This document shows, piece after piece, positions 44,512 through 53,078 of a DNA stretch of 64,000 bases. Under the pieces are notes generated by a model. That model searched no databases. It saw nothing but the letters and a program-made list of their open reading frames with translations, and was not told the origin of the DNA. The stretch spans positions 4,464,001 to 4,528,000 of the forward strand of contig NZ_AP022615.1 of NCBI RefSeq assembly GCF_010730745.1. Direction: 5' to 3'. The position numbers and the translations under genes were made by a program. The DNA comes from Mycobacterium heidelbergense (GTDB lineage Bacteria; Actinomycetota; Actinomycetes; Mycobacteriales; Mycobacteriaceae). Positions within the stretch are counted from its first letter, which is position 1. Each line of letters opens with the position of its first letter.

Positions 44512-45429
44512 GTGGCTATTCGACTCGGTCTGCAGATTCCCAACTTCTCCTACGGCACCGGGGTGGCGGAACTCTTCCCCACCGTCATCGCTCAGGCACG
44601 CGAGGCCGAATCGGCCGGATTCGACTCGGTCTTCGTCATGGACCACTTCTACCAACTGCCCATGCTGGGCGACCCCGACCAGCCGATGCTGGAGGCCTAC
44701 ACCGCGCTGGGCGCGCTGGCCACCGCCACCGAACGCGTGCAGCTGGGCACCCTGGTGACGGGCAACACCTACCGCAACCCCACGCTGCTGGCCAAAATCA
44801 TCACCACGCTCGACGTGGTGAGCCAGGGCCGGGCGATCCTGGGCATCGGCGCCGGCTGGTTCCAACTCGAGCACGATCAGCTGGGATTCGAGTTCGGCAC
44901 CTTCACCGACAGGTTCAACCGGCTCGACGAGGCGCTGCAGATCATCCTGCCGATGATCAAGGGTGAGCGACCGACCTTCTCCGGCACGTGGTACCGCGCC
45001 AACGAGGCGATGGCCAATCCCCGCTTCCGCGACCACATTCCGTTGATGATCGGCGGCAGCGGCGAGAAGAAGACGATCCCCCTCGCCGCGCGCCACTTCG
45101 ACCACCTCAACGTGATCGCCGGTTTCGACGAGCTGCCGGCCAAGCTCAAGGTGGTGCGGCAGCGATGCGAGGAGATCGGCCGCGATCCGGCCACGCTGGA
45201 AACCAGCACGCTGACCACGGTGGTCATCGACGAGAACTTCAAGCCCGACCAGGTCCCCGCCGAAATGACCCAGCGGATGGTGGTCGGGAGCGCCGATTCG
45301 GTCGCCGACCAGATCAAGACCAAGGTCTTGGACGCCGGAATCGACGGGGTGATCATCAACCTGCCCTTCTACACGCCCGGCATCGTCACGGCGGCCGGCG
45401 ACGCGCTGCGCTCCGTCGTCGGCCTCTAA
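44512..45429 (+). CDS. Luciferase-like F420-dependent oxidoreductase (Rv1855c-like)
   Basis: A 305-residue TIM-barrel protein of the LLM family. Characteristic stretches are LGLQIPNFSYG at the N-terminus, GFDSVFVMDHFYQLP, RVQLGTLVTGNTYRNPTLLAK, and ILGIGAGWFQLEHDQLGFEFG (seen as GAGWF plus the following helix). Such enzymes transfer hydride to or from F420; the substrate is unknown. GTG 44512 is the start. It precedes ndh in the same direction, with a 171-bp gap. Confidence 0.85.
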   Translation: MAIRLGLQIPNFSYGTGVAELFPTVIAQAREAESAGFDSVFVMDHFYQLPMLGDPDQPMLEAYTALGALATATERVQLGTLVTGNTYRNPTLLAKIITTLDVVSQGRAILGIGAGWFQLEHDQLGFEFGTFTDRFNRLDEALQIILPMIKGERPTFSGTWYRANEAMANPRFRDHIPLMIGGSGEKKTIPLAARHFDHLNVIAGFDELPAKLKVVRQRCEEIGRDPATLETSTLTTVVIDENFKPDQVPAEMTQRMVVGSADSVADQIKTKVLDAGIDGVIINLPFYTPGIVTAAGDALRSVVGL

Positions 45430-45490
45430 CCAGCGCACACACGCCGGGCATGACGAGCATCACGTTCGGTGACCAGGCGCGATGCCGCGA

Positions 45491-45506
45491 TGTGGTTGAT
45501 TACACA
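45491..45506. promoter_or_regulatory. CRP-like site upstream of ndh
   Basis: TGTGG-N6-ACACA matches the mycobacterial CRP consensus TGTGA-N6-TCACA with two symmetric changes. It lies about 95 bp before the ndh ATG. This is a pattern match only. Confidence 0.4.
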
Positions 45507-45600
45507 TGCTTATTACCTGGGTTTGGGGGGTATGGGCTTACTAGCGTGGTGGCTAACTGAATTCGCCCGCCCAGAAGCCCCGTCAGGAGCAGACGTACAC

Positions 45601-46992
45601 ATGAGCCCCCACCCAGAAATCACAGCTGGACCGGAGCGCCGCCCCCAAGTCGTCATCATCGGGTCGGGATTCGGCGGGCTCAATGCGGCAAAGAAGCTCA
45701 GGCACGCCGACGTCGACATCAAGCTGATCGCCCGCACCACCCACCACCTGTTCCAGCCGTTGCTGTACCAGGTGGCCACCGGGATCATCTCGGAGGGCGA
45801 GATCGCCCCCCTCACCCGGGTCGTGCTGCGCAAGCAGCGCAACGTCCAGGTGCTGCTGGGCAACGTCGCCCACATCAACCTGGCCGACCAGACCGTGGTG
45901 TCGGAGTTGCTCGGCCACACCTACGAAACCCGCTACGACAGCCTGATCGTGGCCGCCGGGGCCGGCCAGTCGTACTTCGGCAACGACCACTTCGCCGAAT
46001 TCGCACCGGGCATGAAGTCGATCGACGACGCGCTGGAGCTGCGGGGCCGGATCTTGAGCGCCTTCGAGCAGGCCGAGCGGTCGGGCGATCCGGAGCGACG
46101 CAAGAAGCTCCTGACGTTCACCGTGGTCGGCGCCGGCCCCACCGGTGTCGAAATGGCCGGGCAGATCGCCGAATTGGCCGAGCACACCTTGAAGGGCGCC
46201 TTCCGGCACATCGACTCCACCAAGGCGCGGGTGATCCTGCTCGACGCCGCACCGGCCGTGCTGCCGCCGATGGGCGAAAAGCTCGGTCAGCGCGCGGCCG
46301 ACCGGCTGGAGAAGATGGGCGTGGAGATCCAGCTGGGCGCGATGGTCACCGACGTCGACCGCAACGGCATCACGGTCAAGGACTCCGACGGCACCGTGCG
46401 GCGCATCGAGTCCGCCTGCAAGGTCTGGTCCGCGGGGGTCCAGGCCAGCGGGCTGGGCCGCGACCTTGCCGAGCAGTCCTCGGTGGAACTCGACCGGGCC
46501 GGGCGGGTCAAGGTGTTGCCCGACCTGTCCGTCCCCGGGCATCCGAACGTGTTCGTCATCGGTGACATGGCCGCCGTCGAGGGCGTGCCCGGCGTGGCGC
46601 AGGGCGCCATCCAGGGCGCCAAGTACGTCGCCACCACGATCAAGGCCGAACTCGGCGGGGCCGACCCGGCGGCGCGTGAGCCCTTCCAGTACTTCGACAA
46701 GGGCTCCATGGCCACGGTGTCGCGGTTTTCCGCGGTGGCCAAGATCGGCCCGCTGGAGTTCAGCGGCTTCATCGCCTGGCTGATGTGGCTGGTGCTGCAC
46801 CTGGTGTACCTGATCGGCTTCAAGACCAAGATCACGACGCTGCTGTCGTGGACGGTGACCTTCCTGAGCACCCGGCGCGGCCAGCTGACCATCACCGACC
46901 AGCAGGCCTTCGCGCGAACCCGGCTCGAACAGCTGGCCGAGCTGGCCGCCGAGGCCCGCGGCTCGGCGGGAGCCACCCGGGTCGCGAGCTAA
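45601..46992 (+). CDS. ndh: Type II NADH dehydrogenase Ndh
   Basis: A 463-residue membrane-associated flavoprotein that oxidises NADH and reduces menaquinone without proton pumping; it is the main NADH dehydrogenase of mycobacteria. The FAD motif IIGSGFGGLNA is at residue 20 or so, the NADH motif VVGAGPTGVEMAG near 180, and VFVIGDMAAVEG near 320. A C-terminal amphipathic/hydrophobic helix (WLMWLVLHLVYLIGF) anchors it. The length equals that of Rv1854c. ATG 45601 is chosen over an earlier in-frame start in the leader. It ends with a 4-bp overlap with convergent ureD. Confidence 0.96.
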   Translation: MSPHPEITAGPERRPQVVIIGSGFGGLNAAKKLRHADVDIKLIARTTHHLFQPLLYQVATGIISEGEIAPLTRVVLRKQRNVQVLLGNVAHINLADQTVVSELLGHTYETRYDSLIVAAGAGQSYFGNDHFAEFAPGMKSIDDALELRGRILSAFEQAERSGDPERRKKLLTFTVVGAGPTGVEMAGQIAELAEHTLKGAFRHIDSTKARVILLDAAPAVLPPMGEKLGQRAADRLEKMGVEIQLGAMVTDVDRNGITVKDSDGTVRRIESACKVWSAGVQASGLGRDLAEQSSVELDRAGRVKVLPDLSVPGHPNVFVIGDMAAVEGVPGVAQGAIQGAKYVATTIKAELGGADPAAREPFQYFDKGSMATVSRFSAVAKIGPLEFSGFIAWLMWLVLHLVYLIGFKTKITTLLSWTVTFLSTRRGQLTITDQQAFARTRLEQLAELAAEARGSAGATRVAS

Positions 46993-47648
46993 CCGGCCAG
47001 CCGGTCCGCCTGCCACGTGCTCAGCGTCCCCCCGCCGGCCAGCGTCAACACGGTCGACCCGGCGTCGATGGCGGCGTCCGGGAAATCCCCGAAAGCCTCG
47101 GCGGGATAGCGCAATTCGTTGATGGCGGCGCGGGGCGCCGAAAGGGCGTCGTCGGCCAGCGATCCGGCGCCCAGTTCCACCCGGTGGCGCAGCAGCGGAC
47201 GATCGTTCACATCGGCGTGCAGCGCCCCCGACCAAAAGCCTTCGCGCTCACCGGATCTGCCGACCTGCACCCGCTCGCGAAACCGGATGCGCCCCTCGTC
47301 GCGCAGGCACACGGTCACGCTGGAAAGATGCCGTGCGGCGCCGGCGATCACGGTGGGTTCGAGATCGACGTCGAGGCTGCCGAGCGCCTCGACGTGCCAG
47401 CGGGAGTGCGACGTCAGCGCGGTCGCCCCGGGCCACGCCACGGTGGCCGCCGCGCTGCGCACCCTCAGCCGGGCACCCCGTTCGACGACGACGCGGATGT
47501 CGATGCTGTCGCCGCCCACCGGAGTGGCGGCCGCCGACACCAGGTGCACGGTGTCGGGCGCGGTGCAACGCCCCTGGATGCCGCCGCCCCGACATTCGAT
47601 GCGGGGCAACCGGTTATCGGACGCGACCAGCAGAACCTCGGAATGCAT
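46989..47648 (-). CDS. ureD: Urease accessory protein UreD
   Basis: A 219-residue accessory protein (UreD/UreH) that forms the pre-activation complex with UreF and UreG on apo-urease. Conserved pieces are VHLVSAAATPVGGD, RSAAATVAWPG, and FGDFPDAAIDAG. It is the last gene of ureABCFGD. Its ATG touches the ureG stop (1-base overlap). Confidence 0.92.
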   Translation of the reverse strand: MHSEVLLVASDNRLPRIECRGGGIQGRCTAPDTVHLVSAAATPVGGDSIDIRVVVERGARLRVRSAAATVAWPGATALTSHSRWHVEALGSLDVDLEPTVIAGAARHLSSVTVCLRDEGRIRFRERVQVGRSGEREGFWSGALHADVNDRPLLRHRVELGAGSLADDALSAPRAAINELRYPAEAFGDFPDAAIDAGSTVLTLAGGGTLSTWQADRLAG

Positions 47649-48319
47649 CAGGGCGAAGCGGCCAGTTGCGCACGAACCCAGGCCAGCACCTCGCCGGCCG
47701 CCGGGTCCGCGGTCAACGACTGCATTATCGTGGGCCGGCCCTCGCGCACCGAGCGCGCGTCGCGGGCCATCACCTCCAGGTCGGCGCCCACCAGCGGTGC
47801 CAGGTCAATCTTGTTGATCACCAACAGATCCGAGTGGATCACCCCCGGTCCGCCCTTGCGCGGTACCTTGTCGCCGCCCGCCACGTCGACGACGAAGATC
47901 TGCGCGTCCACCAGACCCGACGAGAAGGTGGCCGTCAGGTTGTCGCCGCCGGACTCGACCAGTATCAGGTCCAGCGCGTCGTGGGCGGCGATCAGGTCGT
48001 CGATCGCGTCCAGGTTCGCGGTGATGTCGTCGCGGATCGCGGTGTGCGGGCACCCCCCCGTCTGCACGGCGGTGATCCGGTCATCCGGCAGCACCGCGTT
48101 TTTGCGCAGGAAGTCCGCGTCCTCGGTGGTATAGATGTCGTTGGTCAGCACCGCCAGCGACAGCTCGCCACGCAACTGGCGGCACAGCGCGGCGACCAGC
48201 GCGGTCTTGCCGGACCCGACCGGGCCCCCGACGCCGATGCGCAGCGGCTCCCCCGCCTGCCGGACGCGCTTCGGCCGATCGGCGTGGGCGTGCGGATGGC
48301 TGTGCAGATGTGTTGGCAT
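47648..48319 (-). CDS. ureG: Urease accessory GTPase UreG
   Basis: A 223-residue SIMIBI GTPase that delivers nickel to urease. A histidine-rich N-terminus (HLHSHPHAHAD) probably holds nickel. The P-loop is GGPVGSGKTAL, the metal motif is GGCPHTAI (C-P-H), and the G4 motif is NKID. ATG 48319 is preferred to an in-frame TTG at 48340. It is preceded by a duplicated 14-bp sequence overlapping the ureF stop. Confidence 0.94.
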   Translation of the reverse strand: MPTHLHSHPHAHADRPKRVRQAGEPLRIGVGGPVGSGKTALVAALCRQLRGELSLAVLTNDIYTTEDADFLRKNAVLPDDRITAVQTGGCPHTAIRDDITANLDAIDDLIAAHDALDLILVESGGDNLTATFSSGLVDAQIFVVDVAGGDKVPRKGGPGVIHSDLLVINKIDLAPLVGADLEVMARDARSVREGRPTIMQSLTADPAAGEVLAWVRAQLAASP

Positions 48320-48326
48320 TTCGGGC

Positions 48327-48354
48327 CTTTCACGAGACAACTTTCACGAGACAA
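48327..48354. repeat. 14-bp tandem duplication at the ureF-ureG junction
   Basis: CTTTCACGAGACAA occurs twice, at 48327-48340 and 48341-48354. The first-read copy (minus strand) contains the ureF stop codon TGA and the second leads into the ureG ribosome-binding region, so the duplication lengthens the intergenic spacing without changing either protein. Confidence 0.8.
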
Positions 48355-48985
48355 ATAGCGGACGTTCGCGTTCGGCGTGGCGCTGCGCCAGCGTGTCGAG
48401 CAAGGGATCGGACAGGTCGGCCAGCCCCGAGTTCGCCTCGGCCGCGGTGCGCTCGCACAGTCCGGACAGCCCGAAGGTGACGGCGGCGACGGCGGCGGGG
48501 TCCAGCGCCAGCAGCCGCTGGGCGGCGGTGGCCGACCCCGTCATCGTCGTGTACACGAGGTGCAGCGCGGTGTGCTCGGGCAGCAGGCCGCTCAACGCTC
48601 CCACGCGCCCGGCGGCCACCGCGAGATGCGGTCGCGGGCCCAGGTCGTCCCATGCGCCGTCCGGCCAGACCCGGCGCGCCAGTCGCGCCAGCCCCCGGCC
48701 CTGCCCCCGCGACGCGTGCCGCGCCGCGGGGGCCGGAGTGCGCGCGTCGGTCTCGCGGTCGGCGTCGTCGACGGAGATATCGCCCCGATGCACCGCGGCC
48801 GCCACCGACGCCGTGACCAACCCGTGCGTGCGAATCCTTCGCACCAGGAACGCTTCCAGCGTCGCCGGGTCGGTCACCATGCCGCACGTGACGGCCTCCT
48901 CGACGCCACCGGAGTGCACGTGCGCGCCGGTGGGCAGTCGCGAGTCGGCCAGCGCGAGCAGCGTGATCAATGGCGGCTGGACCAT
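48344..48985 (-). CDS. ureF: Urease accessory protein UreF
   Basis: A 213-residue helical protein that gates UreG GTPase activity during nickel insertion. Typical segments are ALADSRLPTGAHVHSGGVEEAV at the N-terminus (in shorter motifs LADSRLPTGA, HSGGVEEAV), and LVYTTMTGSATAAQRLL. ATG 48985 overlaps the ureC stop by one base (TAATG). The long same-frame extension upstream lies over ureC and is not coding. Confidence 0.9.
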   Translation of the reverse strand: MVQPPLITLLALADSRLPTGAHVHSGGVEEAVTCGMVTDPATLEAFLVRRIRTHGLVTASVAAAVHRGDISVDDADRETDARTPAPAARHASRGQGRGLARLARRVWPDGAWDDLGPRPHLAVAAGRVGALSGLLPEHTALHLVYTTMTGSATAAQRLLALDPAAVAAVTFGLSGLCERTAAEANSGLADLSDPLLDTLAQRHAERERPLFVS

Positions 48986-50718
48986 TAGAACAGGAAATAC
49001 CGTTGCGCCATGGGAAGTTCGGCCGCCGGTTGCTCGTGCCAGACCTCCCCGTCGATGCGCACGGTGAAGGTGTCGGGATCGATCTCGATGGTCGGCATGG
49101 CGTCGTTGAGCGGCAGGTCGGCCTTGCCGACCGAGCGGACATTCCCGACGGGCACCAATCTCCGGTTCACGGCGAGCCTTTCGGCCAGGCCCGCCTCGAT
49201 GGCCTGCGGCGCGACGAAGTGCACCGACGTGGCGGCCGACGTCGCCGGGGCGGCGCCGAACATGGGGCGCGGGAGCACCGGTTGGGGAGTCGGGATCGAG
49301 GCGTTCGCGTCGCCCATCGCCGCCCAGGCGATCACGCCGCCCTTGAGCACCGCGTGCGGGCGGACCCCGAAGAACGCCGGCTCCCACAGCACCAGATCGG
49401 CGAGCTTTCCCACTTCCACCGAGCCGATCTCGTGATCGAGGCCATGCGTGATGGCCGGGCAGATGGTGTATTTCGCGACGTAGCGCCGCACCCGGTTGTT
49501 GTCGGCCCCGTGCGGGCCGGACCCATCGCCGGGTAGCGCGCCGCGGCGGCGCTTCATCACGTGCGCGGTCTGCCAGGTGCGGATCACCACCTCGCCGACG
49601 CGGCCCATCGCCTGTGAGTCGCTGCCGATCATCGAGATCGCGCCCATGTCGTGCAGCAGGTCCTCGGCCGCCATGGTCGACGGGCGGATCCGGCTTTCGG
49701 CGAACGCCAAGTCTTCGGGCACAGCGGGATTGAGGTGATGGCACACCATCAGCATGTCCAGATGCTCGTCGAGCGTGTTCACCGTGTGCGGGCGCGTCGG
49801 GTTGGTGGAACTGGGCAGCACGTTCGGTTCGGCCGCGACCCTCATGATGTCGGGGGCGTGGCCGCCGCCGGCGCCCTCGGTGTGATAGGTGTGGATCGAG
49901 CGGCCCGCGATGGCGCCGAGGGTGTCTTCGACGAACCCCGTCTCGTTGAGGGTGTCGGTGTGCAGCGCCACCTGCACGCCCGCGGCGTCGCAGACCGTCA
50001 GGCAGGCATCGATCGCCGCGGGGGTCGACCCCCAGTCCTCGTGCAGCTTGAAACCCGAAGCCCCGCCCCGTAACTGCTCCCACAACGCGTCGGCGCTGAC
50101 GGTGTTTCCCTTGCCGAGCAACGCGAAGTTCACCGGCCAGGAATCCAACGACTCCAGCATCCGGGCCAGGTGCCAGGCGCCGGGCGTCACGGTGGTGGCC
50201 TTGGTGCCCTCGGCGGGCCCGGTGCCGCCGCCGATGATGGTGGTGACGCCGGATCCGAGCGCCTCGGGCATGAGCTGCGGGCAGATCAGGTGCACGTGAC
50301 AATCGATGGCGCCCGCGGTGACGATGCGGCCGTTGCCGCCGATGACTTCGGTGGACGGCCCGACCACCAGGTCGGGATGCACCCCCGACATGATGTCGGG
50401 ATTGCCGGCCTTACCGATCGCGACGATGCGGCCGTCGCGAATCCCGATGTCGGCCTTGATGATTCCCCAGTGGTCGATGATCACGGCACCGGTAATGACG
50501 GTGTCCGGCGCGTTCTCGGCCCGGGTGGCGCGGCCCTGGCCCATCGACTCGCGCAGCACCTTGCCGCCCCCGAACACCGCCTCGTCGCCGGCCAAACCCG
50601 GTCCCCCGCTGCGATCTTCGGTGATCTCCACGAACAGGTCGGTGTCGGCCAGCCTGATCCGGTCACCGGTGGTCGGGCCGAAAAGCTGGGCGTAGCGCTC
50701 CCTGGACAGCCGGGTCAT
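48985..50718 (-). CDS. ureC: Urease alpha subunit UreC (catalytic)
   Basis: A 577-residue catalytic subunit that hydrolyses urea to ammonia and carbamate. Nickel ligands are in DCHVHLICP, the carbamylated lysine in GASGFKLHEDWG, VALHTDTLNETGF, HTEGAGGGHAPD and MGSDSQAMGR; the flap histidine is in MVCHHLNP. It is complete and intact. It overlaps ureB (ATGA) and ureF. It is the final step in the proposed guanidine-to-ammonia route. Confidence 0.97.
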   Translation of the reverse strand: MTRLSRERYAQLFGPTTGDRIRLADTDLFVEITEDRSGGPGLAGDEAVFGGGKVLRESMGQGRATRAENAPDTVITGAVIIDHWGIIKADIGIRDGRIVAIGKAGNPDIMSGVHPDLVVGPSTEVIGGNGRIVTAGAIDCHVHLICPQLMPEALGSGVTTIIGGGTGPAEGTKATTVTPGAWHLARMLESLDSWPVNFALLGKGNTVSADALWEQLRGGASGFKLHEDWGSTPAAIDACLTVCDAAGVQVALHTDTLNETGFVEDTLGAIAGRSIHTYHTEGAGGGHAPDIMRVAAEPNVLPSSTNPTRPHTVNTLDEHLDMLMVCHHLNPAVPEDLAFAESRIRPSTMAAEDLLHDMGAISMIGSDSQAMGRVGEVVIRTWQTAHVMKRRRGALPGDGSGPHGADNNRVRRYVAKYTICPAITHGLDHEIGSVEVGKLADLVLWEPAFFGVRPHAVLKGGVIAWAAMGDANASIPTPQPVLPRPMFGAAPATSAATSVHFVAPQAIEAGLAERLAVNRRLVPVGNVRSVGKADLPLNDAMPTIEIDPDTFTVRIDGEVWHEQPAAELPMAQRYFLF

Positions 50719-51029
50719 CGGGAGTCGAGCCGTCCGGGCGGGTTCAACGTCAGCCCGTGCACCTCGCGCCGCCCCCGCAGCGGGACCAACCGGACGGTCT
50801 GGGCCACACCGGGTTCGAAGCGGACCGCGGTGGCCGCCGGGATGTCGAGGCGGTAGCCGTGGGCCGCCGCGCGGTCGAACGCCAGCGCCGCGTTGGCCTG
50901 CGGCAGGTGGACGTGGCTGCCGACCTGCACCGGGCGGTCCCCGGTGTTGACGATCCGCATCTCGATGCGCTGCGCGCCCGCGTTGATCTCGATATCGCCG
51001 GTGCCGTAAAGGATTTCGCCGGGAATCAT
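50715..51029 (-). CDS. ureB: Urease beta subunit UreB
   Basis: A 104-residue structural subunit (IPGEILYGTGDIEINAG; GSHVHLPQANAALAFDR). It packs with UreA and UreC in the urease trimer. Start and stop overlap both neighbours by four bases, indicating translational coupling. Confidence 0.95.
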   Translation of the reverse strand: MIPGEILYGTGDIEINAGAQRIEMRIVNTGDRPVQVGSHVHLPQANAALAFDRAAAHGYRLDIPAATAVRFEPGVAQTVRLVPLRGRREVHGLTLNPPGRLDSR

Positions 51030-51328
51030 GCGATCGGGTGGTGGACGGTGACCAACTTGGTGCCGTCTGGGAACGTCGCCTCCACCTGCACGTCGTCGAG
51101 CATCTCGGGCACTCCCTCCATCACGTCGTCGCGGCCCAGCACGTCACGACCGCTGGCCATGAGCTCCGCGACGCTGCGGCCATCCCGTGCGCCTTCGAGG
51201 ATGTGGTCGGTGAGGATGGCGACGGCTTCGGGATGGTTCAGCCGCAAGCCGCGTGCCCGACGTCGGCGGGCCAGCTCGGCGGCGTAGGACAGCAGCAGTC
51301 GATCTTGTTCGTGCGGCGTGAGAAGCAT
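51026..51328 (-). CDS. ureA: Urease gamma subunit UreA
   Basis: A 100-residue structural subunit beginning MLLTPHEQDRLLL, with LNHPEAVAILTDHILEGARDG and the end PDGTKLVTVHHPI. The ATG at 51328 gives the standard length. The first gene of the urease cluster, it lies 78 bp downstream of the APC permease in the same direction. No separate promoter is evident in the short gap. Confidence 0.95.
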   Translation of the reverse strand: MLLTPHEQDRLLLSYAAELARRRRARGLRLNHPEAVAILTDHILEGARDGRSVAELMASGRDVLGRDDVMEGVPEMLDDVQVEATFPDGTKLVTVHHPIA

Positions 51329-51406
51329 GGCCTCCGATCCTGCCATTCCGTGACGCGGCCGACACCTCGACTCAGGCCCGGCGGAAAGCCGGCGCTGCCC
51401 GCCGGC

Positions 51407-53014
51407 TCACCGCGACGAGATCGCGTCGGCGTGGGGCGCGTCGCTGTTGGCGTAGGCCCGGGTGAACACCATGTAGAGGAGGCCGAAGCCGATGATCAGG
51501 CCCGACATCATGAGGACGACCCAGTTGTCGTACCAGGGGGCATCGGGCGTCCGCGGCCAGCAGACGTTGACGATGGCCGCGACGCCGTAGACGAGGGCCC
51601 CGATGTTGACGGGCATTCCCCAGCGGCCCAGCCGGTATTTGCCCGACGGCTTCCAGCCCTTGATCCTGGCCCGCAGCGCGGCCAGCACCACCATCTGGAA
51701 CCCGAGGTAGACCCCGACCGTGCCGAAGCTGACCAGCTTGTTGAGCGGGTGCTCGGACAGCAGCGAACCGACGATCAGCGCCGCCGGGATGATGACGGCG
51801 GCCAGCAGCGAGTACGGCGGCACGTGCCTCTTGTGGTCGAAGTGCGCCAGCAGCCGGGAGCCGGCGATCATGCCGTCGCGTCCATAGGAGAAGATCAGCC
51901 GGCTGGCCGCGGCCTGCAGGCTCAGCGCGCACGACACGAACGAGATCAGCACGATGCCGAGCACGATCCTCGAGCCGAAGTCACCGAACGCGCTTTTCAG
52001 GACGGTGTCGATCGGGTTGGTGTCCTCGCCGCGGATCACCGCGCCGAAGTCGGTCACCGACAGGATGAGGCTCAGGCAGACGAACGTCGAGGCGGCCCCG
52101 CCGACGTAGATCGTGCGCCGCATCGCCTTGGGGATCTGAATGCCGGGGTTGCGGACCTCCTCGGCGACGTCGCCGCACGCCTCGAACCCGAAGAACTGGT
52201 AGAGGCCGATGAGGCCGGCGGCCAGGAAGGCGCCCAGGAAGCTGCCGTGGCCCTCGGCGCCGAAGCTGTGGAACAGCACACCGAGACCGTGGTGCCGGTG
52301 CGCGACGAGCAGCCACACCCCGACCACCAGCGCGCCGATGAGCTCGGCGGAGAAACCGAAGATGGCGAAGTAGCCCAGGATTTTGGTCCCGGTCAGGTTG
52401 ATGAGGGTGGCCACCACCAACACGGCCAGCCCGCAACAGACCTTGGCCGGCACGGTGGGCGCGAAGCCGAACATGGCGGCCACGTACGGGCCCGCGCCGA
52501 AGGCGGCGTCCGCGATGAGCGCCAACAGGCAGAACATGTAGACCCACCCGGTCATCCATGCCCATTTGCGTCCCCACAGCCGTCGCGCCCAGGGATAGAC
52601 GCCACCGGCCACCGGGAATTGCGCGACCACCTCGCTGAAGACCAGCGCCACCAGCATCTGCCCGGCGCCGACGATCAGCAGGCTCCAGATCATCGGCGGA
52701 CCGGCGGTGGCCAACGCGAACGCGAACACCGTGTAGATGCCGACCACGGGCGACAGGTAGGTGAAGCCCAGCGAGAAGTTCGCCCACGGGCTCATGTCGC
52801 GCCGGAACTCCGAGGAGAACCCCAGCGCCTTCAGCTGGGCGAGATCCTCATCGTGCGCGGCGCCGGGCGCCAAGCCGGCGGCGGCATCCGCCGGGCGCCG
52901 AGCGTGGTCCGCGCCATTGTGCGCGGCACCGGAGGTCACCTCGACCGCCGAATCGCCCTCCAGGCCCTTCTCAGACCCGGCGAACTTTGTGAAAAACAAT
53001 TGAACCGACCCCAA
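51407..53014 (-). CDS. APC-superfamily amino acid/amine permease
   Basis: A permease of up to 535 residues with a hydrophilic N-terminus of about 70 residues and 12 predicted helices. The APC core is clear: ANFSLGFTYLSPVVGIYTVF in helix 1, FSEVVAQFPVAGGVYPWARRLWG, and FFGFEACGDVAEEVRNPG. The nearest relatives are the amino acid/GABA/choline-type APC carriers; substrate is not readable. TTG 53014 is the outermost start; a downstream GTG is possible. Between the PPE pair and ureA it may import a urea-yielding nitrogen compound. From memory absent beside urease in M. tuberculosis. Confidence 0.85.
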   Translation of the reverse strand: MGSVQLFFTKFAGSEKGLEGDSAVEVTSGAAHNGADHARRPADAAAGLAPGAAHDEDLAQLKALGFSSEFRRDMSPWANFSLGFTYLSPVVGIYTVFAFALATAGPPMIWSLLIVGAGQMLVALVFSEVVAQFPVAGGVYPWARRLWGRKWAWMTGWVYMFCLLALIADAAFGAGPYVAAMFGFAPTVPAKVCCGLAVLVVATLINLTGTKILGYFAIFGFSAELIGALVVGVWLLVAHRHHGLGVLFHSFGAEGHGSFLGAFLAAGLIGLYQFFGFEACGDVAEEVRNPGIQIPKAMRRTIYVGGAASTFVCLSLILSVTDFGAVIRGEDTNPIDTVLKSAFGDFGSRIVLGIVLISFVSCALSLQAAASRLIFSYGRDGMIAGSRLLAHFDHKRHVPPYSLLAAVIIPAALIVGSLLSEHPLNKLVSFGTVGVYLGFQMVVLAALRARIKGWKPSGKYRLGRWGMPVNIGALVYGVAAIVNVCWPRTPDAPWYDNWVVLMMSGLIIGFGLLYMVFTRAYANSDAPHADAISSR

Positions 53015-53078
53015 TCATCGAAACCGGGTGTGCTACCACGGTTTTCATCACTAGGACATTGATGAGCGACAAGGTGTG

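Noticed and set aside
48344..50302. UreF as a 652-residue fusion
   Set aside because: The extra N-terminal part is an out-of-frame reading of ureC; ATG 48985 gives normal UreF.
53015..53078. Second guanidine riboswitch before the permease
   Set aside because: The 64-bp gap lacks the CCGGACGAG and GACAAGACGG blocks in either orientation.
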